NCBI RefSeq assembly: GCF_937958065.1
Contig: NZ_CALFXI010000109.1
Span: 101,302 to 165,301 of the forward strand
Length of the DNA stretch: 64,000 nt
Reading direction: 5' to 3'
Origin: an uncultured Steroidobacter sp.
GTDB taxonomy: Bacteria; Pseudomonadota; Gammaproteobacteria; Steroidobacterales; Steroidobacteraceae
Shown here: positions 52,717-62,750 of the stretch, piece by piece
Layout of the letters: the number at the start of each line of letters is the position of its first letter
How positions within the stretch are numbered: position 1 is the stretch's first letter
Program-made: the position numbers and the translations under genes
The notes under the pieces: model-generated
The model's database searches: none
Told to the model about the DNA's origin: nothing
The model's input: only the letters and a program-made list of their open reading frames with translations

Positions 52717-54803
52717 AACTTGTAGCCCACCCCTACCTCGTAGTTGCGAGGTGCGGCATAGAAACCGATCTGATACAGGCTGGTGATGTATTTCTCGTCT
52801 GTGAGATTGCGCACGTTGGCACGCACGTGCAGCTTGTCGGTTACATTCCAGCGCGCGAATGCATTCAACGTCGCGTAGCTGTCCTGACGGATGATCACGT
52901 TCGTGTACCCGTCCAGGTTGGAAATGTCGCTCTGCCACCGGCCATTGATACCAAATGACAGCGCCGTGAAGCCCGGCAGGCGTGCGCTCAGTGCAACGTT
53001 CGCGGTTCGACGCGGCACCCACTCGTAAATATCTTCGCCCTGCGCGCCTTCGAGCTGCAGCGATGTAAAGCCGACCACCAGATCGACGAGCTCGGTGAGC
53101 CGGCCGACGACTTCCACTTCGATGCCCTTGGAGCTCACATCGACGCCTTCGTAGTAGTACTGGCCGGCGTCGGTCATGCCGGCATACGTCGACAGGCCTT
53201 CCTGCTCCGCCTTGAACAGGGCCAGCGTCGCCAGCACCCGCCGCTCCAGCAACTCGGCCTTCAGGCCCACTTCGTAGTTCAGGCCTTTCGAGGCGGGCAG
53301 ATAGCGGTTGTTGATGTCATATTGATCCTGCGGCTGATAGATATCGGAGTAGCTCGCATAGACCATCAGCGACTCGAGCAGCTGATAGGTGAGGCCGGCG
53401 TACGGACTGATCTCGCTCTCGGTCTGATCGAAGCGCACGCCGGTCTGATGACCGTCGCGGTGATATTCAGCGTAGTTGAAGCCGACGATGGCGCGCAGCT
53501 TGTCGGTCACGCTCAGGCGCGTCGCGCCGAAGCCGCGCTCGAGGGTTTGACGGGTGATGCCATATTCCTCGACCGCGCCCCACGCCGGTTCGGCAAAGGC
53601 ATCGCCTGGATAGGGAAACGGCGCCAACTCACCCCAGCTCGGATCGTTGCCAGGGACGGGCCGATTCTGCTGGTTGTGGTCGCTGGTGCCATGACTCACG
53701 CCCAGCATCGCTTCATGCTCCCGGCCGAACAGCTCGAACGTGCCGCTCGCCGACACTTCGAACAGGTGCGCGTCATCCTGCGTCGACCAGGCACCCGGAT
53801 AACCCGTCAGCCCCAGGCCGGTGTCGCGATCGATACCCGTGTTGGTAAGCGCGAAGAACAACTTACTGTCGTCCTCGTACTTGCGATAGTTGTAAGTGCC
53901 CTTCAGGTCCCATGCGTCGCTCAGCTTGAAGGTATATTCCGCGAACGCCGTCGTGTAGCGCGTGTCCCAGAAGGTCCAGTCGAGCGCGGTCGAGGCGCTG
54001 CGGCCGAATTCAGCCTGCGTGCCATCGCTGTACGCCAGCACCAGCGCGCCCCACATGTTGCCGTCGGTGTTCGCTTGCTGATACGAAGCGCCGAACGTCA
54101 GCGTGGAGCGCTCGCCGAGCTGGCCGTCGATGACGCCATAGACGAAGGTTCGATCGTTGCTGAGATCGCGCAGGTACGAGTCCTGATCTTCGGCGGCCAC
54201 CACCAGCCGGCCGGCCCACTTGCCGTCGGCGGTGAACGGCGTCGAATAATCCGCTTCGATGCGGCGCTGATCGAACGAGCCGCCGCTCGCTTCGACGCTG
54301 CCCCGCGCGAAGTTGGTGGGACGCTTGCGCACGTAATTGATCGTGCCGGAGGAGTTGCCGACGCCGGTGAGCAAGCCGTTCGCGCCGCGAATGACTTCCA
54401 GCTTCTCATAACCGAACGCGTCCATGGCGCCGGTGACGATGCCCCAGTCATTGGGCAGGCCGACGCCGTCGACCTGCGTATTCTTGATCTCGAAACCGCG
54501 CGCCATGTAGTTGGTGCGGTTGGTCTCCCACTCCTCGACGTTGATGCCGGTGGCGAGCCGCAAGGCGTCGTTGATGTTGTTGGCGCCGAACTTGTCCATC
54601 TGCTCGCTGGTCACCACGCTGATGGATTGCGGCGTGTCGGCAATGTCCAGGTCCAGACCGACGGCTCCCTTGCTGACGCGGTCGTCGCGCTTGGCGGTGA
54701 TCAGCACCGTCTCGAGGGTCTGCCCGGAAAAATCCTGCGCGTGTGTGGTGCCGACCGCTCCGGCAAGCGCCAGCGCGAGCGCCTTCCTCGAGGAAATTCG
54801 CAT
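52713..54803 (-). CDS. TonB-dependent siderophore receptor
   Basis: 696 aa from the ATG at 54803, with GGGAGAG upstream. A signal peptide ends near TTHAQ. The plug begins TLETVLITAKRDDRVSKG and has IADTPQSISVVTSEQMDKFG and DALRLATGINVEEWETNRTNY, the pattern of FpvA/FhuE-type ferric-siderophore receptors. The plug continues with VIRGANGLLTGVGNSSGTINYVRKRP and the barrel ends RNYEVGVGYKF. There is no siderophore biosynthesis gene nearby, so it may use xenosiderophores. Iron (Fur) control is expected but no Fur box was identified. Confidence 0.92.
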   Translation of the reverse strand: MRISSRKALALALAGAVGTTHAQDFSGQTLETVLITAKRDDRVSKGAVGLDLDIADTPQSISVVTSEQMDKFGANNINDALRLATGINVEEWETNRTNYMARGFEIKNTQVDGVGLPNDWGIVTGAMDAFGYEKLEVIRGANGLLTGVGNSSGTINYVRKRPTNFARGSVEASGGSFDQRRIEADYSTPFTADGKWAGRLVVAAEDQDSYLRDLSNDRTFVYGVIDGQLGERSTLTFGASYQQANTDGNMWGALVLAYSDGTQAEFGRSASTALDWTFWDTRYTTAFAEYTFKLSDAWDLKGTYNYRKYEDDSKLFFALTNTGIDRDTGLGLTGYPGAWSTQDDAHLFEVSASGTFELFGREHEAMLGVSHGTSDHNQQNRPVPGNDPSWGELAPFPYPGDAFAEPAWGAVEEYGITRQTLERGFGATRLSVTDKLRAIVGFNYAEYHRDGHQTGVRFDQTESEISPYAGLTYQLLESLMVYASYSDIYQPQDQYDINNRYLPASKGLNYEVGLKAELLERRVLATLALFKAEQEGLSTYAGMTDAGQYYYEGVDVSSKGIEVEVVGRLTELVDLVVGFTSLQLEGAQGEDIYEWVPRRTANVALSARLPGFTALSFGINGRWQSDISNLDGYTNVIIRQDSYATLNAFARWNVTDKLHVRANVRNLTDEKYITSLYQIGFYAAPRNYEVGVGYKF

Positions 54804-54886
54804 GTCACTCTCCCAGCTCATTTGGTGTGTGGCTGGCTGGGTTCGAGTGAACCGCTTGCTGGCTCGGATGAATGCAGTTTATCGGA

Positions 54887-55342
54887 TCAGCGGCGCGCGA
54901 CGAAGAACGCCCTGAGCATGGCGGAGCACTCCTCCGACCGCACTCCGGATTCACAATCGAGCCGATGATTCAGGGCCGCATGCTGCGTGATGTTGAAAAC
55001 CGATCCCGACGCGCCGGCCCGCGGGTCGGTGGCAGCATAGACCAAACGCTTCACGCGAGCATGAACCATCGCGCCCGCGCACATCGCGCACGGTTCGAGC
55101 GTAACGTACAGCGTCGTATCCAGCAGTCGATAAGTAGAAAGGTGCCGAGCCGCCGCCCGCATCGCGATGATCTCGGCGTGCGCGGTCGGATCGCTGGTGC
55201 TGATGGGCCGATTCCAGCCCTCCCCGACGATTGCACCGTCCTTGACGACCACCGCGCCGACCGGCACTTCACCGGCCCGTTCAGCTTCACGCGCAAGCTC
55301 GATGGCTCGCGCCATGAACGCGTCATCGGCCTCAGACGCCAT
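54887..55342 (-). CDS. tadA: tRNA-specific adenosine deaminase
   Basis: 151 aa from the ATG at 55342. Zinc and catalytic residues are His55 and Glu57 in TAHAEIIAMRAA and Cys85 and Cys88 in LEPCAMCAGAMVHAR. Later ATDPRAGASGSVFNI fits TadA, which converts A34 of tRNA-Arg to inosine, over other CMP/dCMP deaminases. Its start overlaps the carbonic anhydrase gene by 11 bases. Confidence 0.88.
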   Translation of the reverse strand: MASEADDAFMARAIELAREAERAGEVPVGAVVVKDGAIVGEGWNRPISTSDPTAHAEIIAMRAAARHLSTYRLLDTTLYVTLEPCAMCAGAMVHARVKRLVYAATDPRAGASGSVFNITQHAALNHRLDCESGVRSEECSAMLRAFFVARR

Positions 55343-55949
55343 CGAAGAATTCGACCACACCGGTTTCCAGCGAATACTCGGCACCGACCACCATCAGCCC
55401 TTCGTGCCGGATCAGGTTCTCCAGCAGCGCCGAGCCATGCCGCAGATGATCCACCGACGCGCTGACATTCGAGCGCACGGCCTGCCCCACCAGCGTCGGC
55501 AGATCGTTCTTGAGCTCGGTGCGCATCAGCCCTTCGACCGACGGCCGCACCCGATCGACGATGGAACGCAGATTGATGGACTGATTTTCCTTGGGCCGCT
55601 GCAGCTCTTCGATGGTCGCGAGCACGGCGCCACAGCGTGAATGACCGAGCACGACCACCAGGCGCGTGTTGAAGCGCGAGGCGGCGAATTCGACGCTGCC
55701 GACCTGGGACGGCGCAACCACGTTGCCGGCGACGCGGATCACGAACAGGTCGCCCAGCCCCTGATCGAACACGATCTCCGCCGGCACGCGCGCATCCGAA
55801 CACCCCAGAATGATGGCAAAGGGCTGTTGTTCCTGGGTCAGTGCCACGCCTTGCGCCAGGCGCATGTGCACGTCATTGCTGCCGATACTGTCAACGAAGC
55901 GACGGTTGCCGTCGCGCAGGCGCTGCAGCGCTTCTTGAGCCGAGATCAT
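55332..55949 (-). CDS. Beta-class carbonic anhydrase
   Basis: 205 aa. Zinc ligands are Cys50 in ILGCSDARVP, His103 and Cys106 in VVVLGHSRCGAV, with the Asp52-Arg54 dyad. It catalyses interconversion of CO2 and bicarbonate, useful when CO2 is limiting for carboxylases. It overlaps tadA by 11 bases, so the two are cotranscribed. The 70 bases to the TetR gene upstream show no recognised feature. Confidence 0.92.
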   Translation of the reverse strand: MISAQEALQRLRDGNRRFVDSIGSNDVHMRLAQGVALTQEQQPFAIILGCSDARVPAEIVFDQGLGDLFVIRVAGNVVAPSQVGSVEFAASRFNTRLVVVLGHSRCGAVLATIEELQRPKENQSINLRSIVDRVRPSVEGLMRTELKNDLPTLVGQAVRSNVSASVDHLRHGSALLENLIRHEGLMVVGAEYSLETGVVEFFDGV

Positions 55950-56019
55950 TCGTCCACGCTCTCCGGGCCGGCCGTAAACCGGCCGAATCGATGTTGGGGT
56001 CGAGGATTGTAGCGCGTGT

Positions 56020-56643
56020 TCAGCTCAATCCACGCTCCGTCATGCGCGGAAACAGCTGCTGGAGCACGTTGCGATAAATGCCTTCCAGCAGCGCCGGACA
56101 GGCAATCTGTTCGGTAACGCTGCGAAACGCGCTACCCTCCGAGAGCACGGTTACGAATTCCACGCGGGCGGCCGCCTCTTCCTCGGACAGTTCGGGATAG
56201 TTGCACCGGACCAGCTCCACCGCCTGCCCACGCAGGCGCCGGTCCGCTGCGCGTACGATTTCGGCGACCGCGGGATTGCGAGTCGCTTCGGCTGTGATTT
56301 CCAGCAGCAGAACGCGCTCGCTGCGCTCCTCCTCGCAAGGCTCCAGATGTGGACGATTGGCAAACCGGGCCGCGAAATCGATCTGCCTGTCGCGATCCAT
56401 CATCCATTGCAGCCGGCGGGCGACCATGCGCTCGACGATGGCGTGGACGATGGCTTCCTTGCTGGGGAAATAGCGATAGATCTGACCGACGCTCATCGCC
56501 GCCTCGGCGGCGACCTGACCCATGCTGGCGCCGTGGAAGCCATGGCGGACCACGCATGCCCGCGCCGCCGAGACGATCTGGTCGCGCCGGAGCTGGTCGC
56601 GCAACTCCTTGACGGGTCGCTTTTTTTCCTTGGATGCAGACAT
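56020..56643 (-). CDS. TetR-family regulator of the adjacent RND efflux operon
   Basis: 207 aa from the ATG at 56643; a GTG two codons upstream is possible. The helix-turn-helix region (IVSAARACVVRHGFHGASMGQVAAEAAMSVGQIYRYFPSK, abbreviated) is typical of the AcrR/TtgR group, and the basic N-terminus KEKKRPVKELRDQLRRDQ precedes it. It is divergent from the efflux adaptor gene across 69 bases holding a short palindrome. It likely represses the pump until a toxic ligand binds. Confidence 0.88.
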   Translation of the reverse strand: MSASKEKKRPVKELRDQLRRDQIVSAARACVVRHGFHGASMGQVAAEAAMSVGQIYRYFPSKEAIVHAIVERMVARRLQWMMDRDRQIDFAARFANRPHLEPCEEERSERVLLLEITAEATRNPAVAEIVRAADRRLRGQAVELVRCNYPELSEEEAAARVEFVTVLSEGSAFRSVTEQIACPALLEGIYRNVLQQLFPRMTERGLS

Positions 56644-56649
56644 GTTCAC

Positions 56650-56663
56650 ATTGTTTTCACAAT
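56650..56663. promoter_or_regulatory. Candidate TetR operator for the efflux operon
   Basis: ATTGT-TTTC-ACAAT forms a perfect five-base inverted repeat seven bases upstream of the TetR start. On the minus strand TGTGAA also repeats across it. The position, in the divergent TetR/RND gap, supports autoregulation. Confidence 0.45.
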
Positions 56664-56712
56664 TTCACCCTGGCGTTTGCATTCGGGCCCGGCATAATGC
56701 ACGCGCCTGAGA

Positions 56713-57963
56713 ATGAACGTTCACACTCAAATTCGGCCGCAGATTAGTCCAATGTCTTTCAGCCTGTCCAGCCCGCCCCCTGGCTCCGCCCCCAAGTTCC
56801 GAACGAGCGTCGCGATTCTGGTCGCGACCGTGGCGGTCACCCTCGGCGCCTGTTCGAAAGATCAGGCGGCTGGTGGCCAGCGCCCTCCCACCGAGGTCGG
56901 CTTCATCACGGTCCAGCCGCAGCCGCTGGTGTTGCAGTCCGAGCTCGCGGGCCGCACGACACCTTATCTGGTGTCGGATGTCCGACCCCAGGTGTCGGGC
57001 ATCATCAAGTTCCGTCGCTTCGAGGAAGGCTCGCAGGTCAAGGCGGGACAGGTGCTGTATGAAATCGATCCGGCGCCCTACGCGGCAGCCGTCGCTGAAG
57101 CCAAAGCGGCGCTGGCCAGCGCCAAGGCTTCGGTCGAGGCGACGCGCCTGAAAGCTGAACGCTATGGCGAGCTGCTCGCCATCGAAGGCGTGGCGCAGCA
57201 GGAAGCCGACGACGCCAAAATGGCCTATCAGCAAGCACTCGCGTCGGTGGCTCAATCGGAAGCGACGCTGACGAGCGCGCAGATCAATCTCGACTACACG
57301 AAGGTGCGCGCCCCGATCTCCGGCCGCATCGGCAAGTCGAGCGTCACTCCAGGCGCGCTCGTGACCGCCAACCAGGAAACGGCGCTCGCCACCATCCGTA
57401 CGCTCGATCCCATCTACGTGGACATGACCCAATCGAGCGCAGAGCTGCTGAAGCTGCGGCGCCTGATCGGCGAGGCCGGCATGAAGTCCGGTCAAGCCAC
57501 CGTGCATCTGAAGCTCGAAGACGGCTCGCGCTACAGCCATGGCGGCACCATCAAGTTCCAGGAAGTGGCGGTCGACGAGTCCACCGGCTCGGTGACCCTG
57601 CGCGCCCAGTTTCCGAATCCCGATAACGTTCTGTTGCCTGGAATGTACGTGCGCGCGGTGCTCGATCAGGCCGCCAGCACGTCCGCGATCCTCGCGCCTC
57701 AGCAAGGCGTCACTCGCGACCTGAAAGGCAACGCGACTGCCCTGGTGCTCACTGCGGACAACAAGGTCGAACAACGCACGCTGGTGACGGAGCGGGCCAT
57801 CGGCGATCGCTGGCTGATCAGCGACGGCCTGGCCAAGGGCGATCGGTTGATCGTCGAAGGCACCAGCAAGGTCCGCGTCGGCGACCTCGTGAATCCCGTG
57901 GATGTGGGCGCCGGTACCAAAGCAGCGTCCGCCGAAGCCGCCTCCCCGACCGCCGGAGGCTGA
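56713..57963 (+). CDS. RND efflux periplasmic adaptor (MexA/AcrA-like) lipoprotein
   Basis: 416 aa from the ATG at 56713; an ATG 13 codons later is an alternative. The leader ends in LGACSKDQ, so a Cys is lipidated. Membrane-fusion motifs are present: RPQVSGIIKFRRFEEGSQVKAGQVLYEIDP (partly quoted), the alpha-hairpin with KAALASAKASVEATRLK, and the barrel-lipoyl return KVRAPISGRIGKSSV. It links the inner-membrane pump to the outer-membrane channel. The next gene starts three bases after its stop. Confidence 0.92.
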   Translation: MNVHTQIRPQISPMSFSLSSPPPGSAPKFRTSVAILVATVAVTLGACSKDQAAGGQRPPTEVGFITVQPQPLVLQSELAGRTTPYLVSDVRPQVSGIIKFRRFEEGSQVKAGQVLYEIDPAPYAAAVAEAKAALASAKASVEATRLKAERYGELLAIEGVAQQEADDAKMAYQQALASVAQSEATLTSAQINLDYTKVRAPISGRIGKSSVTPGALVTANQETALATIRTLDPIYVDMTQSSAELLKLRRLIGEAGMKSGQATVHLKLEDGSRYSHGGTIKFQEVAVDESTGSVTLRAQFPNPDNVLLPGMYVRAVLDQAASTSAILAPQQGVTRDLKGNATALVLTADNKVEQRTLVTERAIGDRWLISDGLAKGDRLIVEGTSKVRVGDLVNPVDVGAGTKAASAEAASPTAGG

Positions 57964-57966
57964 TCC

Positions 57967-60900
57967 ATGCTCGCCAGATTTTTCGTCGGGCGTCCCATCT
58001 TCGCGTGGGTCATCGCCATCGTCATCATGTTGGCCGGCACGGCGGCGATCACCACGCTGCCGATCGCTCAATACCCGGATGTCGCGCCACCGACCGTCGC
58101 CATCAACGCCAGCTATATCGGCGCGGACGCGCAGACCGTCGAGAACAGCGTCACCCAGATCATCGAGCAACAGCTCACCGGTCTGGACGGCCTGTTGTAC
58201 TTCTCGTCCTCGAGCAGCTCGAACGGCCAGTCCAGCATCCAGGTGACCTTCGAGCAGGGCACGAATCCCGACACCGCGCAGGTGCAGGTTCAGAACAAAG
58301 TGCAACAGGCGCTGCCGCGACTGCCCTCCTCGGTGCAGCAGCAAGGCGTCAACGTCACCAAGTCGCAGAACGACTTCCTGATGATCGTGGCGGTGTCGGA
58401 CACCACCGATCGCGCCCATGCCAGCGACATCGCCGACTTCCTGGTCAGCAACATGCAGGATCCGATTGCCCGCGTGCACGGCGTCGGTGGCGTGCAGGTG
58501 TTCGGCGCCCAATACGCGATGCGCATCTGGCTCGACCCGGCCAAGCTGCTCTCGTACAACCTCATGCCCAGCGATGTGCGTGCGGCCATCGAAGCCCAGA
58601 ATGCGCAGCTGTCGGCCGGCAAGATCGGCGGCCTGCCGTCGTTGCCCGACCAGCAACTCAACGCGACGGTGACCGCCCAGTCGAAGTTGCAAACGCCGGA
58701 TCAGTTCCGCGCCATCATCGTCAAGCACGATCCGAGCGGCGCGACCGTGCGACTCGGCGATGTGGCGCGCGTCGAGCTCGGCAGTGAAAGTTACGACGCC
58801 GTGCCTCGCGCGAACGGCCATCCGGCATCCGGTCTCGCGGTGAAACTCGCGCCCGGCGCGAATGCGCTCACCACTGCAGAAGGCGTACGCAAGGTCGTCG
58901 ACGAACTGCGCTCCGCCCTGCCGCAGGGCTACGAGATTTCCTTCCCTCGCGACAGCACCGCGTTCATCAAGATCTCCATCGAGGAAGTGGTGAAGACGCT
59001 GGTGGAAGCCATCGTGCTGGTGGTCCTCGTGATGTTCGTGTTCCTGCAGAACTGGCGCGCCACCTTGATCCCCGCGATCGCCGTGCCGGTGGTGCTGCTG
59101 GGCACGTTCGGTGTGCTGGAAGTATTCGGGTATTCCATCAACACCCTGACCATGTTCGCGATGGTGCTGTCCATCGGCCTGCTGGTCGACGATGCCATCG
59201 TCGTGGTGGAAAACGTCGAGCGCATCATGCGCGAGGAAAATCTCGGCCCCCGCGAGGCGACGCTGAAATCGATGGGCGAGATCACGCCGGCGCTGATCGG
59301 CATCGCCACGGTGCTGTCGGCGGTGTTCCTGCCGATGGCGTTCTTCAGCGGCTCGACCGGCGTCATCTATCGACAGTTCTCGATCACCATCGTGTCCTCG
59401 ATGATCCTGTCGGTGGTGGTGGCGCTGATTCTGACTCCGGCGCTGTGTGCGCAGATCCTCAAACCCGTGCACGCCGAACCGGCGCATCGCGGCTTCTTCG
59501 GTTGGTTCAACCGCACGTTCGACCGCGCGGTGAACCGCTACGAGCACGGCGTTCTCAAAGTCCTCAAGCGTCCCCTGCAGGGCATGCTGGTGTTCGGCGC
59601 GATCACCGCGGTCATGACTTTGTTATTGCTGCGCTTGCCGACGGGCTTCCTGCCGAACGAAGACCAGGGCCAGGTGATGGTGCAGTTCCAGCTGCCGGCC
59701 GGCGCCTCGGTGAGCCGCACGCTCGAAGTGGCGAAGACCATCGAGAAACATTTTCTGGAGACCGAGAAAGACAACGTCAACACGTTGTTCACCATATCCG
59801 GCTTCAACTTCAGCGGCAGCGGCCAGAACGCCGGCATGGCGTTCGTGAATCTGAAGAACTGGAAGGACCGCAAGGGCGTCGAAAACCGCGCCGACATGAT
59901 CGCGCAACGCGCGACCATGGCATTGTCGACGGTTCGTGACGCCCAGATCTTCTCGCTCAATCCACCGTCGATCGCCGGTCTCGGCCAGTCGGGCGGCTTC
60001 GAGTTCCAGCTGCAGGCGAATGCTGGCACCAGCCGTGCGACGCTGACGCAGATGCGTGACCAATTGCTCGCCAGCGCGCGTGCCGATTCGGAGCTCAGCG
60101 CCGTGCGCCTCGGCAGCCTGCCGGACACGCCGCAGCTGCATGTCGACATCGATCAGGCCAAGGCCAGCTCGCTCGGCTTGTCACTGGCGGACGTCAACAC
60201 CTCGCTGAGCGCCGCATGGGCCGGCGTATACGTGAACGACTTCATCGATCGCGCTCGCGTGAAGCGCGTTTACATGCAGGCCGATGCACCCTTCCGTTCG
60301 TCACCGGAAGATCTGGCGCAGTGGTACGTGCGCAGCCAGAACGGCACCATGACGCCCTTCTCCGCCTTCGCGACCACCAGCTGGACTTACGGCCCGGAGA
60401 ACCTGAGCCGTTACAACGGCCTGGCCTCGTATTCGATTCAAGGCTCGGCCGCCCCGGGCGTCAGCTCGGGCACCGCGATGGACAAGATGGAAGAACTGGT
60501 CGGCAAGCTGCCGCCGGGCGCGGGCTTCGACTGGAGCGGCCTGTCCTATCAGGAACGTCTGGCCGGCGGCCAGAAGACCCTGCTCTACAGCCTCTCCATC
60601 CTGGTCGTCTTCCTGTGTCTCGCGGCGCTCTACGAGAGCTGGTCCGTGCCGTTCTCCGTGATGCTCGTGATTCCGCTCGGCGTCATCGGCGCCGTGCTCG
60701 GCGCGACCCTGCGCGGCTTGGAGAACGACGTGTACTTCCAGGTTGCGCTGCTGACGACGATCGGCTTGTCCGCGAAGAACGCGATCTTGATCGTCGAATT
60801 CGCCGAAGCGGCCTACTTGCGAGGCGCCGGTTTGATGGAGGCTGCCATCGAAGCTGCGCGGCTGCGTTTGCGCCCCATCATCATGACTTCGCTGGCGTTC

Positions 60901-61122
60901 GTCGCGGGCGTGATGCCGCTGGCGGTCTCGACGGGGGCTGGCGCAAACAGCCGTATCTCCATCGGTACTGGCGTGGTCGGCGGCACGCTGACCGCCACCG
61001 CCCTCGCCATCTTCTTCGTGCCCTTGTTCTTCGTACTAGTCCGCAAGTTGTTCAAGGATCGTCCCGAGCCCGTGTCCGCGCCGGAAGGCGACGTGCAGAG
61101 CGAAGGAGCCCAACATGCGTAA
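57967..61122 (+). CDS. RND multidrug efflux permease (HAE1, AcrB/MexB-like)
   Basis: 1051 aa, the length of AcrB. The N-terminus MLARFFVGRPIFAWVIAI and the periplasmic porter segments are typical. The proton relay Asp408 and Asp409 in LLVDDAIVVVENVE and a Lys in TIGLSAKNAILIVEFAEAA match the drug:H+ antiporters, not the metal group. The pump expels hydrophobic compounds, which suits an organism degrading aromatics. It overlaps the channel gene by eight bases. Confidence 0.96.
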   Translation: MLARFFVGRPIFAWVIAIVIMLAGTAAITTLPIAQYPDVAPPTVAINASYIGADAQTVENSVTQIIEQQLTGLDGLLYFSSSSSSNGQSSIQVTFEQGTNPDTAQVQVQNKVQQALPRLPSSVQQQGVNVTKSQNDFLMIVAVSDTTDRAHASDIADFLVSNMQDPIARVHGVGGVQVFGAQYAMRIWLDPAKLLSYNLMPSDVRAAIEAQNAQLSAGKIGGLPSLPDQQLNATVTAQSKLQTPDQFRAIIVKHDPSGATVRLGDVARVELGSESYDAVPRANGHPASGLAVKLAPGANALTTAEGVRKVVDELRSALPQGYEISFPRDSTAFIKISIEEVVKTLVEAIVLVVLVMFVFLQNWRATLIPAIAVPVVLLGTFGVLEVFGYSINTLTMFAMVLSIGLLVDDAIVVVENVERIMREENLGPREATLKSMGEITPALIGIATVLSAVFLPMAFFSGSTGVIYRQFSITIVSSMILSVVVALILTPALCAQILKPVHAEPAHRGFFGWFNRTFDRAVNRYEHGVLKVLKRPLQGMLVFGAITAVMTLLLLRLPTGFLPNEDQGQVMVQFQLPAGASVSRTLEVAKTIEKHFLETEKDNVNTLFTISGFNFSGSGQNAGMAFVNLKNWKDRKGVENRADMIAQRATMALSTVRDAQIFSLNPPSIAGLGQSGGFEFQLQANAGTSRATLTQMRDQLLASARADSELSAVRLGSLPDTPQLHVDIDQAKASSLGLSLADVNTSLSAAWAGVYVNDFIDRARVKRVYMQADAPFRSSPEDLAQWYVRSQNGTMTPFSAFATTSWTYGPENLSRYNGLASYSIQGSAAPGVSSGTAMDKMEELVGKLPPGAGFDWSGLSYQERLAGGQKTLLYSLSILVVFLCLAALYESWSVPFSVMLVIPLGVIGAVLGATLRGLENDVYFQVALLTTIGLSAKNAILIVEFAEAAYLRGAGLMEAAIEAARLRLRPIIMTSLAFVAGVMPLAVSTGAGANSRISIGTGVVGGTLTATALAIFFVPLFFVLVRKLFKDRPEPVSAPEGDVQSEGAQHA

Positions 61123-62542
61123 GCACGCTTCCACCTTCACTCTCGCGGCTGCGGTTTCGCTCGTGCTGACTGGTTGCACGATGGCCCCTCGCTATGAGCG
61201 TCCTGCGGCGCCGGTTCCCGATAGCTGGCCCAGCGGTGCCGCCTACGATTCCGCGCAGCCGAGCGAGAAGACGGCGGCGGATCTGCCGTGGCGCGAGTTC
61301 ATCCAGGATGAAAAGCTGCAACAGGTCATCGAGCAGGCGCTCGCCAACAACCGCGATCTGCGCAGCGCGCTCGCCAACATTCAGTCGGCACGCGCGCAGT
61401 ATCGAATCCAGCGAGCCGACGTGTTTCCGAAGATCAATGGTCAGCTCACCGGTACGCGCCAGAAGAGCTTGAACACGTTCGGCGGCGCCACTGGCGCGAC
61501 ACTGGAAAACGAGTTCTACACGGCCACTGTCGGATTGAGCGCATTCGAAATCGACTTGTTCGGTCGCCTGCGCAGTCTGTCGAATGCCGCGCTCCAGTCC
61601 TATCTGGCCACCGCCGAAGCGGCCCGCGCCACGCGCATCAGCTTGATCGCGGAGACGGCAAGCGCTTATCTCACGTTGGCCGCGGACAACAGCCGGTACG
61701 AGTTGGCGAAACGAACTCTCGAAAGCGCACGACGGACCATGGAAGTGACGCAGAAGCGACTGGAAGCTGGCGTTTCGTCACGACTCGATGTGCGGCAGGC
61801 CGAGACGATCTATCAGCAAGCCAAAGTGGATCTGGCCAACACCACGGCCCTGATCGCGCAGGATCGCAATGCGCTGGAGCTGCTGACCGGCAGCCCCCTC
61901 CCCGATGAGCTGCTGCCCTCGGAGCTGCCCGACCATCATCAGTGGCTGGCGGACGTGCCGGCGGGCTTGTCGTCATCGGTGCTGCTGTCGCGGCCCGACG
62001 TGCTGCAGGCGGAGCATCAGTTGCAGTCCGCCAATGCAAACATCGGCGCCGCCCGCGCCGCGTTCTTTCCGCGCTTGTCACTGACGGCAAACATGGGGCG
62101 CGCGAGCCCGGAGCTGTCGAATCTGTTCAGCAACGGCACGTCGACCTGGTCGGTCGCACCGAACCTGCTGCTGCCGATTTTCCAAGGCGGCGCAAACGTC
62201 GCGAACCTGGCGTATGCGAACGCGCAGCGAGATTTGTACGTTTCGCAATACGAGCTTGCAATCCAGACGGCCTTCCGGGAAGTAGCCGATGCGTTGGCGG
62301 TCCGCGGCACGATCCAGGATCAACTGGATGCACAACGCGCGCTGGTCGATGCGGCGGCGGATAGCTATCAGCTGGCGGAAGCTCGCTACACGAAGGGCGT
62401 GGATACGTTTCTAAACGCGCTCGATGCACAACGCACGTTGTACAACGCGGAGAAGTCGCTGGTTGACGCACGATTGACTGCGAGCGACAACATCGTGACG
62501 TTGTATCGCGTGCTTGGTGGTGGGCTCGCTGGCGGAGAGTGA
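61115..62542 (+). CDS. Outer-membrane efflux channel lipoprotein (NodT/OprM-like)
   Basis: 475 aa. The leader ends VLTGCTMAPRYERP, the OprM-type lipobox with the following proline-rich start. Two repeated helical hairpins are evident (NNRDLRSALANIQSARAQYR and SNAALQSYLATAEAARATR; DVLQAEHQLQSANANIGAARAAFFP). It trimerises to form the exit duct for the adaptor-permease pair. It is last in the operon, and the repeat region begins about 85 bases downstream. No clear terminator is seen. Confidence 0.93.
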   Translation: MRKHASTFTLAAAVSLVLTGCTMAPRYERPAAPVPDSWPSGAAYDSAQPSEKTAADLPWREFIQDEKLQQVIEQALANNRDLRSALANIQSARAQYRIQRADVFPKINGQLTGTRQKSLNTFGGATGATLENEFYTATVGLSAFEIDLFGRLRSLSNAALQSYLATAEAARATRISLIAETASAYLTLAADNSRYELAKRTLESARRTMEVTQKRLEAGVSSRLDVRQAETIYQQAKVDLANTTALIAQDRNALELLTGSPLPDELLPSELPDHHQWLADVPAGLSSSVLLSRPDVLQAEHQLQSANANIGAARAAFFPRLSLTANMGRASPELSNLFSNGTSTWSVAPNLLLPIFQGGANVANLAYANAQRDLYVSQYELAIQTAFREVADALAVRGTIQDQLDAQRALVDAAADSYQLAEARYTKGVDTFLNALDAQRTLYNAEKSLVDARLTASDNIVTLYRVLGGGLAGGE

Positions 62543-62626
62543 TCCGTTGCAGCGCTGGGCGTGTCGGTGGCGTTGCGTTGGTGGAATTTGCTACGTCGGT
62601 GGCTTGCAGCGGGAGGCTCAGGGATG

Positions 62627-62750
62627 CCCTCCCGGCACCGCGACGCACGCCGTCGCTCCGCTTCGCTCGCGCTGACGCGCGCGACTTTGCTGTACTTCCC
62701 TGTAGCTGCTATTGGACCAACATCCCTGTTGGATCCAATTGCCGGGAGGA
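62627..62750. repeat. 124-bp inverted repeat, left arm
   Basis: A perfect reverse complement of 63613-63736, compared base by base. Its right part (from about 62703) is also the start of the first tandem unit. Short open frames in it are not credible genes. Confidence 0.92.

Noticed and set aside
56665..59547. A 960-aa minus-strand open frame opposite the efflux genes
   Set aside because: It is antisense to well-supported MexA/AcrB-like genes, is rich in His, Arg and Asp, and matches no known fold; GC-rich DNA often lacks stops in this frame.
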